A stretch of DNA of 64,000 nucleotides from contig JAKLPV010000024.1 of the NCBI GenBank assembly GCA_022013685.1, positions 37,439 to 101,438 of the forward strand, in the 5' to 3' direction. Origin of the DNA: Anaerolineae bacterium. Its GTDB lineage: Bacteria; Chloroflexota; Anaerolineae; Anaerolineales; Villigracilaceae. Below the pieces are notes generated by a model. That model was not told the DNA's origin. It worked only from the letters and a program-made list of their open reading frames with translations, and did no database searches. Below are positions 15,794 to 24,435 of this stretch, one piece after another. Position numbers and translations under genes: made by a program. Positions within the stretch are counted from its first letter, which is position 1; each line of letters opens with the position of its first letter.

Positions 15794-16966
15794 ATGCTCA
15801 ATAAACTCTTACCCCGTCTTGCCTTTGCCCCCGCCCAAACCGCCCCGCGCGGCGACACGCTGGTTGTCATCTTTTTGCGCGGCGCGGCGGATGTGCTCAA
15901 CATGGTTGTGCCGCACGGTGAAAGCGCCTACTACAACCTGCGCCCCAGCCTCGGCATCCCCCGCCCCGATGACAGGCGCGCCAAAAACGAGGCGCGGACT
16001 CTCGACCTGGACGGTTTTTTCGGCCTGCACCCCGAGATGCGCCCGCTGTTGGAGATGTGGCAGGAAAAACAGCTCGCCATCATCCATGCCTGCGGCGCGC
16101 CGGATGAATCACGCAGTCATTTTAAAGCCATGGAACTGATGGAGCGCGGCGTCGACGATGAACGCGGCCCGGCCTCGGGCTGGATCGGCCGCCACCTGGC
16201 CACCCTCGATACCGGAAACAGTTCTCCGCTGCGCGCCATCGGCCTGGGACAAATGCCGCAACGCTCACTGAGCGGCTCCGTGCCCGTTTCAGCCCTGCGC
16301 TCGATCGCCGATTTCCACCTGGGCGGCGACCCGCGCGCCGTGGCCCAGATGCGCGCCGCTCTGAATACCATTTACGCGCAGGATGTTGCCGGCCAGGAAA
16401 CGCTCAATATTCTCGATATTTTGCAAAAATTAGACCCAATCGCCCAATCCCCAATACCCAATTACCAATATCCAATTACCGACTTCGGCCTTGCCCTGCG
16501 CCAGACGGCCATGCTGGTCAAAGCCGAGGTCGGGCTGGAAGTAGCCGCGATCGACCTGGGCGGCTGGGACACGCATTTTGCCCAGGGAGGCATCCAGGCC
16601 AGGCTGCTTAAAGATCTGTCTGAGGGGCTGGCCGCTTTCCATGCCGAGATGGCCGACCAGATGGGCAAACTGACCGTTGTGACCATGTCCGAGTTTGGAC
16701 GGCGCGTTGCTGAGAACGGTTCGCTTGGCACCGACCACGGTCACGGCAGTATGATGATGGTGCTGGGCGGGCATGTCGATGGGGGCAAAGTCTACGGGGA
16801 CTGGCCGGGGCTGCAGGCCGAACAACTGGTCGGGCCGGGCGACCTGGCCGTCAGCAGCGATTACCGCGATGTGCTGGCTGAGATCATCCAGGTGCGGCTC
16901 AACAACCCGGCTGTGGATGCGATTTTCCCGGAGCACAGAGTCCGCTTTAAGGGAATTGTGGGCTAA
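15794..16966 (+). CDS. DUF1501 family protein (sulfatase-like fold)
   Basis: 390 aa. I take ATG 15794 (AAAAGG upstream); an extension back to 15644 would translate the intergenic repeats. Family motifs visible are DTLVVIFLRGAADVLNMVVPHG, a LHPEMRPLLEMWQ segment, AIDLGGWDTHFAQGG and TMSEFGRRVAENGSLGTDHGHGS. There is no signal peptide, so it may leave with the Tat-exported DUF1800 partner. A short in-frame stretch at 16430-16485 (PIAQSPIPNYQYPITDF) reads like the intergenic CCAATTAC repeat, see findings. Function unknown. Confidence 0.83.
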   Translation: MLNKLLPRLAFAPAQTAPRGDTLVVIFLRGAADVLNMVVPHGESAYYNLRPSLGIPRPDDRRAKNEARTLDLDGFFGLHPEMRPLLEMWQEKQLAIIHACGAPDESRSHFKAMELMERGVDDERGPASGWIGRHLATLDTGNSSPLRAIGLGQMPQRSLSGSVPVSALRSIADFHLGGDPRAVAQMRAALNTIYAQDVAGQETLNILDILQKLDPIAQSPIPNYQYPITDFGLALRQTAMLVKAEVGLEVAAIDLGGWDTHFAQGGIQARLLKDLSEGLAAFHAEMADQMGKLTVVTMSEFGRRVAENGSLGTDHGHGSMMMVLGGHVDGGKVYGDWPGLQAEQLVGPGDLAVSSDYRDVLAEIIQVRLNNPAVDAIFPEHRVRFKGIVG

Positions 16967-17040
16967 ATCCTAAGTCCTGGCCTTGCCCGAACTCTGCCAG
17001 CAGGAACGCCTGGAAATCGCTGAAAATCCCAAACAGGCGC

Positions 17041-17062
17041 TTGGCCTGAACTTTTCAGGCCA
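17041..17062. terminator. Hairpin between convergent genes
   Basis: TTGGCCTGA and TCAGGCCAA form a perfect 9-bp stem with a 5-nt loop between the DUF1501 gene (plus) and the lipoprotein gene (minus). The T-rich tract on the plus side is weak, so termination is only plausible. Confidence 0.4.
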
Positions 17063-17114
17063 ACTATCTTTCTGCAACCCAAAAGAACACATAGCTCAGA
17101 TGCATTCTGTTTTT

Positions 17115-18008
17115 TCATTTCCACTTCTCGGCAAATGTCTCGATACATTTACTGTTATCGGGTAAAGAAAAATGCTCATAAAAATCATCGAGACTCATTA
17201 ATGCTACCGATTCTAGTGGCTTTAAATCATGCAAATAAAATCGATTCAATTGTTCAATTTTCTTGCGTGGTTCTTGTAAATACAGAAAAATCCTCTTGAG
17301 GTGATAATCTTCCACAGTAATGGAGCAAATTTGTATTGGATTTTCTGCATGAACAAGACCAGTGTACACAACCCCAAAGCCTTGTGTATCATAAATGACA
17401 AACAACGCATATTCACGGGGAGTATTTAACCCACCAAGCGGTTCAGCAAGAAGCAAAACCTCGCTTGGCTTTCCGTAGCGCCTTAACAAACCAGACAACG
17501 ATAACTGTTCGTTAAAAGCAATGTGAAAATCTTTAAAACGAGAAGGCTCAACAAGATTTATTTCCATTTCTTGAACGATCATATTTTCATCAACATAGTA
17601 ATTTATGTCAAAATCAGCTAGATTTAAATTATCCAACGATAAGGTGTAGTAATATAACGCCCCATCGGGTCGAAGAGGTTTCCCAATAACAGGAGCAAGC
17701 TCTGCTACCTTTTGAAGAGAATCGCCAAGGCTGATGCCCCACCAGCAAGGTAAATCACAGCCACCATTAGTTGAAAACAATTCAATCAGATTTTGTTTCC
17801 TAATTTCCAGAGGTAGGGTAGCTACTAATGTCAATGTGGGTTCCAAGGTTGCTGTTGCGGTATAGAATTCAGGGGTTTTATTCACAAAAACAGTCGGCGA
17901 AAGTGGTGTTTCAGATACCACGATCTGTGTTGATTGAAAAATGCTACATCCTGAAAAAAACAGTAATATCAAACATACAAATGTAAATCTTTGCATTAAG
18001 CTGTTCAT
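17115..18008 (-). CDS. Lipoprotein encoded immediately after the Rhs gene
   Basis: 297 aa with a short signal peptide ending in FFSGC (lipobox Cys near residue 21), a Thr/Pro-rich linker to about 70, and a globular part starting NLIELFSTNGGCDLPCWWGI. The cysteine-tryptophan motif GC-x-LPCWWGI recurs in chloroflexal lipoproteins of unknown function. The ATG is 1 nt after the Rhs stop, and its GGAGG lies inside the Rhs coding region, so translation is coupled. By position it could be an immunity or chaperone-like partner of the Rhs tip. The family also occurs alone, so this is only a hypothesis. Confidence 0.65.
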   Translation of the reverse strand: MNSLMQRFTFVCLILLFFSGCSIFQSTQIVVSETPLSPTVFVNKTPEFYTATATLEPTLTLVATLPLEIRKQNLIELFSTNGGCDLPCWWGISLGDSLQKVAELAPVIGKPLRPDGALYYYTLSLDNLNLADFDINYYVDENMIVQEMEINLVEPSRFKDFHIAFNEQLSLSGLLRRYGKPSEVLLLAEPLGGLNTPREYALFVIYDTQGFGVVYTGLVHAENPIQICSITVEDYHLKRIFLYLQEPRKKIEQLNRFYLHDLKPLESVALMSLDDFYEHFSLPDNSKCIETFAEKWK

Positions 18009-18009
18009 A

Positions 18010-21000
18010 TTATTGACCTCCGGTGGCAGAATTTACCCATCCCGCCATGTTAGTTGTCATAAAATCTGACCGAGCATTTCCGTATCTATTGTTAAGAAAC
18101 CCTCCTGTTGCCCAATTAGCAAACATATCTGCAAAATCTTCACCACTCACGTCTCCAAAGCCATGTCGAAAACTATGACCAGCCAACGGGTTTCGATAGT
18201 AATGATTAGCAGGGATAGGATTACCACTTTGGTCAAAACATTGCTGGGCTCCAGAATTTCCGCAGGTAGCTCCTGTACCTCCAACTGTGTAACCTGTCAT
18301 ATTGCCTGCGAACTGTTCTCCATCTGCAGTCCATATGCCAGCTATGGCAAGTGTATTATAAGGAGTTGTCCCACCATTATTTGCTATGCGTGCATTAAAG
18401 GCATGTCCAAGTTCATGGGCCACTAAGGTTGTCCACTGGCTTGCGCCTGCATAGTAAGTGATTGTGCCCTGGCCATACTCACCCCAATAACCCGGATCTA
18501 AGTCTGATCTTGCAAAGGTTAATTCTCCAAATACAGCTTTGAAAGAACTTATAGATTCGACACCTGTATATTTAGATAAAGCCCCTGCAACAACAATCGC
18601 TCCTGTTAACGCCGCTAATTTATCCTTTTGCGACCATTTTCCTGAGAAAGTGATTCCATAACTAGATGATAAATCCTTTATCACCTTATTCCAGTAGCTT
18701 GTTGCGTTACTTGAGCCGCAATATCCGTCATCAGTACAAGTAGAATGCCCGCTCGGGTCGGTATATCTGAGCGGATTATTGTTGACATAGGCATACCTGT
18801 CCCAGGCCTGGGTACCCTGAGTCTGCTCAGGGATGATGGTGTCCGCCTGGGCGAAGCGTCCCAACTGGGGGTCGTACCATCTCGCATTATAAAACATTAA
18901 TCCGAAGCCTTCGGTCGCGGCGGTGGTGGTGGGGTCGTCCATGTAGGAGCGCTGGCCGGTGAAGGTGTAATCCGTGGGCAGGCCGGGGCTGGCGCTCCAG
19001 GCCGTACCTGGGCGGACTTCGCCCCAGGGCGAGTAGCGCAGCTCGGAGGTCTTCGCGCCGGTGGCGTCGGTGGTGATGCTGGTCGAGCCGAGGTGGTCGG
19101 AGAGCAGGAAGGTCGGGGCTTGGCAGGTTGTGCCAGAGCAGGTCCGCATGGCGATGCGGGAGGCTCCGGCGAAGTAGTACTTGGTGGCCGCTCCCGCCGC
19201 TTGGGCAATGACAATATCGTCAAAAGAGACCCAACCGGTGGCGAAATTGGCTTGCAGCTCGATCTTTACAGATGCTGCGCCAGCCGGGGACTTGACCCAG
19301 ACATTTACCATCTGAGACGCCAGCGAAAGAGCGTGCGTTGCCTGCGAGGCGATATCCTTACTTTCCAGCAGTTGGCCGGAATTGTCATAGAAATTGGCAC
19401 GCATGAGCCAGGTACCGCTTGGGTCGGTTTTCTCCCCGCGAATATTGACAGTGATGCTGTAAGCTGTGCCTGCATCAACCGAATAACCATCCGAAGTCGA
19501 TGTGTTGTTGAGCGGGGTACTATTGACAGCCTCAAAACCCGGATTTTGGAGCAATTCGGCCGTTGTTCCCGTTTTCTTCACGGACAGGTCATCAAAGGCT
19601 GCCCAGCCTGAGGCGCGATGATTGAACAAACGCACACGGATATAGGCAGCCCCGGCAGGCGCCGTATACTGGCGCAGTAACTGCTGCCAGGCGGGTGTCA
19701 GGATGATTCCCTGCCAACTACCAGCCAAGTCAGTGTAGAACATATACTGGCCATTATTGTTATAAGCTTCTACCCGAACAATAAAACCGCCCCCGCCCTG
19801 AATTTCACCGCGAATCCAGGTTGAAATATCATATTGTGACCCCGAGGTAACGGGGATTAGTTTTGACGACAAATCACCATATACCATATTCGTTATAGCG
19901 TAGCCATACGAACCGCTGCGCGGGCTGGCCTCTCCCCATGTTGAGCGCCAAAGCCAGGTGGCAGGCATCCCCTGGTTCGCAGTCCAGCCGGTGCCTGTCT
20001 CAAAACCAGTATCGCTCAATAACTCCGTTGTTGTATTAGATTGTTTAAACGAGATGTCATCAAAAGCAACCCAACCAGAAGTCAAATGGTTACACAAGAA
20101 AACCCTGGCGGAAACAGCATTTGCCGGGCTCGTAACCATCCCAGATTTTTGCGCCCAGGTTGTTAAAAGTGTCGATCCAGTACCTGAAGCGGCATCAAGA
20201 TAAGAAATTGGCTGACCGCCTATATTGTAGAATGCCACGCGAAGAAACCAACCCGCCATGCCCTGGGTATCATCCAATTCTCCGCGCACCCAACCTGAAA
20301 GAGTATATTGGGTATTAGGATAAACACGAATGGAATCAGACGATAAATCTCCATAGGCATTATTGGTGATTCGATAACCATAGGCTCCACTTCGTTTGCC
20401 CAACCAACCTTCCCGCATTAAAGATGTTCCCGGGGAAGTCTGGGTGGTCGTCCAACCGGTGCCTAGTTCGAAACCAGGATCTTCCAGCAATTCTGTGCCT
20501 GTCCCGCTTTTCTTGAAAGAAATGTCATCAAAGCCAACCCATCCTGAAGACAAGTGATTGTACAAGAATACACGAACAAAGGCCGCATCGGCCGGGGTAG
20601 TCACGGTGCCCGACTTTTGCGCCCAGGTTGTCGAGGTCGATGAGCCTGTCCCAGAAGCGATATCGGTATACGTTATATATTGATCAGTCGAAGTGTAATA
20701 AGCTGCGCGAATAATCCAGCCGGCCTCGCCCTGCTGGTCATTGATTTGCCCGCGCACCCAGCCTGAAAGAACATATTGCGTATTGGGAGTAACGGGGATC
20801 GGTTTCGAGGTTAAATTTCCATAAGCGTTATTGGTAAGAACATAGTTAACCGTTCCGGCGTGCGCCCCCCACCACGTACTTCTCCAAAGCCAGGTACCCG
20901 GAGAAGTAGTTTGCGTTTGCCAAGTTGTGTTGGTATCAAAGGTGCTTGTGGGGACAGCCACGCTAACCGGTGCCTGGGTGTTGTTGTTGTCGGCGTCCAC

Positions 21001-24000
21001 CTCGTAGTGGCTGCCAACATAGTGGACAGTCTTGCCGTTCTCGATGCCTATCACCCGCCTGCCGTCGCCGTCAAAGACAAACTCGGCGATCGTGGTATCG
21101 TTTTTCTTGACTTCCACCAGGCGGTTCTCAGCGTCGTAAAGCAGGCTGTAACTGCCATCGTCATCGATATTGCGCAGCTTCTGGTTGCCGTTCTCATCAT
21201 AGACATAAGTATTGCCGCCCATAGAAGTCGCAGCGTGGACGTGGGCCGGGTCGGTGTAAGCCAGAGTAGAGCTGCCCTTGCCGATCAGGTTGCCGCTCGT
21301 CGGGGAGTAGGTATAAATGCCCTGCACAAAACCATCCGATGTCCACATGGTCAGGCGGTCGAGTGGGTCATATTCAAAGATCTGGGTCTCGACGTTGACA
21401 AAATCGCTGATTGCGGCAATATTCCCAACAGAATCGTACTGATACAACAAGTCCTGCAAGGTCACCTGGGTGCTCAAGGATGTGGTCTTAAGCCGTTCCA
21501 GCCGTCCACCGCGCTGGGTCCAGTCGTAGTAGTTGTAAACCTGGGTCAGTCCATTGCCCAGGCTGCGCCCGGTCATGCGCGCGGCAAAATCATAGGTCGT
21601 GGATTGAACATAAGTATCTGCGCCAATCACGCTTTCGAGGAGCATGTTCTCATCGTAAGCTGTTGTGACATCTTCACCATCCGGGTAGGTCATCGCGACC
21701 GGCAGGTCGGCGCTGTTATACGTCCACCGGGTGGTATAGGTTTGGCCGTCGATACGCTTGTTTTCAAGCGTCATCCGCCCACGCGCATCGTAGGCCCAGG
21801 TCGTGCTCCCTAACCCGGTCGAACCGTCCTGCATCGCGGTACGGCGGCCTATGCCGTTCGCTCCCTGATCATAAGTATAGATCACGTTCTCGCCTGCCGT
21901 GCCGACAATGGCTACCGCCTCTCCACAACTCCCAGAACTGGTTAGAGTTAAACTGGTTTTACTTTTCAGGCGGTTGAGCAGGTCGTAGGCCAGGCTCAAG
22001 GTGCAACCGCGCGCGTCGGTCTGGCTGGTCAGATTGCCGAGGGCATCGTAGGTATAAGTCCAGTCGCCCATATCCGGGTCCGACATGCCGATTTTGCGCC
22101 CGGCCATATCGTAAGCTAGGCTGGTGGTTGCGCCGCCCCCTCCTTGGATTTCACCGCGCGTGGCCGTCAACAAGCGGCCAAGCAAATCATAGGTATAGGT
22201 CACGCCGGGGCCCTCAGGTGGGGTGACGGAAATTGTCCGGCCCCAGACATCGGCCCGGCTGGTGGTGACTCGCCCGGCTGGGTCGGTAACGGTGGTAGTC
22301 AAGCCATCGATCACGGTCCTGGTTTGTGAGCCATCCGGAGCCGTGACGGTGGTGCTGCGCCCGCCTGGGTCCACCAAGGTGATGGTGTAATCGTAGACGC
22401 CGGGCGTTTCGCCGAGGCCGTAGGGCACACTCTGGTGAGTCTCGTAGACAGAAACATACAGCGTATCGACTGTGTTCAAAACGGTCAGCGCGCCTGAAGC
22501 CGTCCCGCTACCGCTTTGCTGGAGCACCTGGCGGCCCATGCCGTCATAGACGCGACGAATGCCAAAGTAGCGGTTTCCGTCCAGGCGTTGGCGGATGGTG
22601 GTCTCGAAGGGGGCGCTGTTTGAGTAGGAAACGAGCAGGGTCGGGTTGGCGGAATCGTCCCCCGGACGAATCAATTTGACCATACGACCAAAATCATCAT
22701 ATTCAGCCCTTGTCACGACTCCATTGGGGTCGGTTTCCGAGACGGGTACGCTTTTTCTGTAGTTATATGTCCAGAATGTAGTCTGGTTAAGCGGGTTGGT
22801 GACAGAGATCGGGTAAGTATGATAAGCAGGATCGTATTGGGTTGTAGTCACGCGCGCGCCCTGAGTGGGTGAGGCATTTGAAGTACCATAACCACTCCAG
22901 GTTTTTTCGCTGGTGCTGTTGCCCCAAGTATCATAAGCATAAGAAACCTGCGACCAGGTGTTGGTTCCTGTCCGGGTACGCTGGGATGTAAGTTTGCCTA
23001 CGGTTGGAGCCACAGTATGACTGCCTACATTTCCATCGTAAAAGAACCATGTTTCTGCAACAACCTCGTCAAAAAAGTCGACCTGGGCAACACTGGCCGG
23101 CAGGCTAACCAGGTAAACCCCGCTCGCATTGGGATGGTAACTCGTTTTGGTTTTGAGATAATTCTCCCAGATCGCCCCCCCTCTCCATATTTGTTGAAGA
23201 ACCTCAGTTTGATTGCCATAAGTCGGCTCATAGGTATAAACTTCGCGGGTGGCGCTGTAGGAGCCGTTGCTGGTGTAGATCCTGTTTTCCTGGCTGGTTT
23301 GGTAAGTCCAAACATGTTTTACGCCTCGATAGACTGTACCACTGCAACATGGGTGTTGATAAACCAGTGGCTGCATGGGCAGATCAATGGCATTGTACTC
23401 TTTGATTGTCTCAGATACTTTATCACCTTGCTCAACCAGAACTGATTTGACCTGTCCTTTAAAATTGTCATCTTGATAAAACTCGGTCACGATCACACGG
23501 CCGTCCGGGCCGGTTTCTGTTACGATTTTGTGACCGCGAAACTCAGAGTACTTCGGAACATATTCCTTACAGTCCGTTGCTCCGTCAGGGCAAACACTAT
23601 TGGGGGAAGTCACGCTATCGTTAAGAGCCGGGGAAGTATAACCATAAGAAAAAGTGTAAGTGTGCCCATTGCCATCTAAAAGATTTTTTTCAATTACCCG
23701 GTAGTAAACTGGAAGAAGTTGCAGTTTGTAACCATAAGCCCTTACATACTGCTCATCATGTTGGCTGCCCTGGTCGGCGCGTATCAACGGAGTTACACTT
23801 TTGGCTGTCATCGGGAGATCAATGATCGCTTTTGGATTGCCGGGAGTGATCGTCACGAATTGGTCTTTAGCGTAGTCATAAACATTCTCAGCATGGTTTA
23901 ACCCCAAGCTCGTTCGCAAGGGGCTGATAGACACAGAAAAACTACCGAAACTTAGTTTATATTTACCACCGGGCCGCGTTAGCTCTGGAAATTTACGCCC

Positions 24001-24381
24001 AGCAATGGTTCCGCGAAATTCTATTCTGTTAGGGGACTCCACTCGCAAAAAACCCCGGATATTTCCATCATTATCTCGCTTTCCCCAATTCCAATCCCCG
24101 CCAGAATACAGGTCTTCCCAGGTATGAAACTTTGGCGCATTGGCTTCATAAACCCAGGCATCATACTTAAATTTCACCGCACCGCCATAGCCATTCGTAG
24201 CCATGGTCAGATGCATCTTATCTTCATAGGTAAAGGTTGTCGATGGCAGGCTGCTTGTGCCATTCAGTCCGTACTCAGTAATTGCGCTTAAAGTACTGGT
24301 CGCCCATCCAGACGACCAAACGTACTCCGGCCAAATGGATGTTCCCTGCGGGGCATAAGATAACCCATAACGACGCACCAA
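18010..24381 (-). CDS. Rhs/YD-repeat protein, main part, with HExxH metalloprotease-like tip
   Basis: C-terminal part of a gene split by an in-frame TAA (24436-24438); only 18 sense codons separate that stop from the TTG at 24381, in the same frame. Dozens of YD repeats (for example YTYDALGNLTSQTDARG) fill about residues 450-1130. A 590-residue insert of four repeated jelly-roll-like domains follows. Next come the Rhs core signatures DHLGSTSITTDATG, YNARWYDPQLGRFAQADTI and NNPLRYTDPSGH. After the core, the variable tip of about 240 residues holds HELGH (near 18395) and a downstream GEDFADMFANW, consistent with a zinc metallopeptidase toxin. Base use is more A/T-rich in the tip than in the repeats. 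It cannot be exported unless joined to the N-terminal part. Confidence 0.8.
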   Translation of the reverse strand: MVRRYGLSYAPQGTSIWPEYVWSSGWATSTLSAITEYGLNGTSSLPSTTFTYEDKMHLTMATNGYGGAVKFKYDAWVYEANAPKFHTWEDLYSGGDWNWGKRDNDGNIRGFLRVESPNRIEFRGTIAGRKFPELTRPGGKYKLSFGSFSVSISPLRTSLGLNHAENVYDYAKDQFVTITPGNPKAIIDLPMTAKSVTPLIRADQGSQHDEQYVRAYGYKLQLLPVYYRVIEKNLLDGNGHTYTFSYGYTSPALNDSVTSPNSVCPDGATDCKEYVPKYSEFRGHKIVTETGPDGRVIVTEFYQDDNFKGQVKSVLVEQGDKVSETIKEYNAIDLPMQPLVYQHPCCSGTVYRGVKHVWTYQTSQENRIYTSNGSYSATREVYTYEPTYGNQTEVLQQIWRGGAIWENYLKTKTSYHPNASGVYLVSLPASVAQVDFFDEVVAETWFFYDGNVGSHTVAPTVGKLTSQRTRTGTNTWSQVSYAYDTWGNSTSEKTWSGYGTSNASPTQGARVTTTQYDPAYHTYPISVTNPLNQTTFWTYNYRKSVPVSETDPNGVVTRAEYDDFGRMVKLIRPGDDSANPTLLVSYSNSAPFETTIRQRLDGNRYFGIRRVYDGMGRQVLQQSGSGTASGALTVLNTVDTLYVSVYETHQSVPYGLGETPGVYDYTITLVDPGGRSTTVTAPDGSQTRTVIDGLTTTVTDPAGRVTTSRADVWGRTISVTPPEGPGVTYTYDLLGRLLTATRGEIQGGGGATTSLAYDMAGRKIGMSDPDMGDWTYTYDALGNLTSQTDARGCTLSLAYDLLNRLKSKTSLTLTSSGSCGEAVAIVGTAGENVIYTYDQGANGIGRRTAMQDGSTGLGSTTWAYDARGRMTLENKRIDGQTYTTRWTYNSADLPVAMTYPDGEDVTTAYDENMLLESVIGADTYVQSTTYDFAARMTGRSLGNGLTQVYNYYDWTQRGGRLERLKTTSLSTQVTLQDLLYQYDSVGNIAAISDFVNVETQIFEYDPLDRLTMWTSDGFVQGIYTYSPTSGNLIGKGSSTLAYTDPAHVHAATSMGGNTYVYDENGNQKLRNIDDDGSYSLLYDAENRLVEVKKNDTTIAEFVFDGDGRRVIGIENGKTVHYVGSHYEVDADNNNTQAPVSVAVPTSTFDTNTTWQTQTTSPGTWLWRSTWWGAHAGTVNYVLTNNAYGNLTSKPIPVTPNTQYVLSGWVRGQINDQQGEAGWIIRAAYYTSTDQYITYTDIASGTGSSTSTTWAQKSGTVTTPADAAFVRVFLYNHLSSGWVGFDDISFKKSGTGTELLEDPGFELGTGWTTTQTSPGTSLMREGWLGKRSGAYGYRITNNAYGDLSSDSIRVYPNTQYTLSGWVRGELDDTQGMAGWFLRVAFYNIGGQPISYLDAASGTGSTLLTTWAQKSGMVTSPANAVSARVFLCNHLTSGWVAFDDISFKQSNTTTELLSDTGFETGTGWTANQGMPATWLWRSTWGEASPRSGSYGYAITNMVYGDLSSKLIPVTSGSQYDISTWIRGEIQGGGGFIVRVEAYNNNGQYMFYTDLAGSWQGIILTPAWQQLLRQYTAPAGAAYIRVRLFNHRASGWAAFDDLSVKKTGTTAELLQNPGFEAVNSTPLNNTSTSDGYSVDAGTAYSITVNIRGEKTDPSGTWLMRANFYDNSGQLLESKDIASQATHALSLASQMVNVWVKSPAGAASVKIELQANFATGWVSFDDIVIAQAAGAATKYYFAGASRIAMRTCSGTTCQAPTFLLSDHLGSTSITTDATGAKTSELRYSPWGEVRPGTAWSASPGLPTDYTFTGQRSYMDDPTTTAATEGFGLMFYNARWYDPQLGRFAQADTIIPEQTQGTQAWDRYAYVNNNPLRYTDPSGHSTCTDDGYCGSSNATSYWNKVIKDLSSSYGITFSGKWSQKDKLAALTGAIVVAGALSKYTGVESISSFKAVFGELTFARSDLDPGYWGEYGQGTITYYAGASQWTTLVAHELGHAFNARIANNGGTTPYNTLAIAGIWTADGEQFAGNMTGYTVGGTGATCGNSGAQQCFDQSGNPIPANHYYRNPLAGHSFRHGFGDVSGEDFADMFANWATGGFLNNRYGNARSDFMTTNMAGWVNSATGGQ
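19195..20960 (-). repeat. Four tandem jelly-roll-like domains inside the Rhs gene
   Basis: Reading along the minus strand, four units of about 125-155 codons each begin with a GFE-x-GTGW-type segment and end FDDISFK, FDDISFK, FDDLSVK and FDDIVIA. Shared pieces include YGDLSS, NTQYTLSGWVRGE and ASGWAAFDD. The first three are clearly similar at DNA level; the fourth is more diverged. The pattern resembles carbohydrate-binding domains of the CBM4/9 kind. Confidence 0.75.
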
Positions 24382-24435
24382 TTCATATACACCGTCGCTA
24401 TTGCTGTCCGTCTCTACGATAATGCTTTGCAGGCG

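Noticed and set aside
19195..23000. CRISPR or satellite repeats in the Rhs region
   Set aside because: The periodicity is that of protein-level YD and jelly-roll repeats, with diverged DNA and no regular repeat-spacer structure.
18010..24381. Frameshift as the cause of the split Rhs gene
   Set aside because: The 54 nt between the stop and the next ORF start are a multiple of three and encode a fitting sequence; only one base needs to change.
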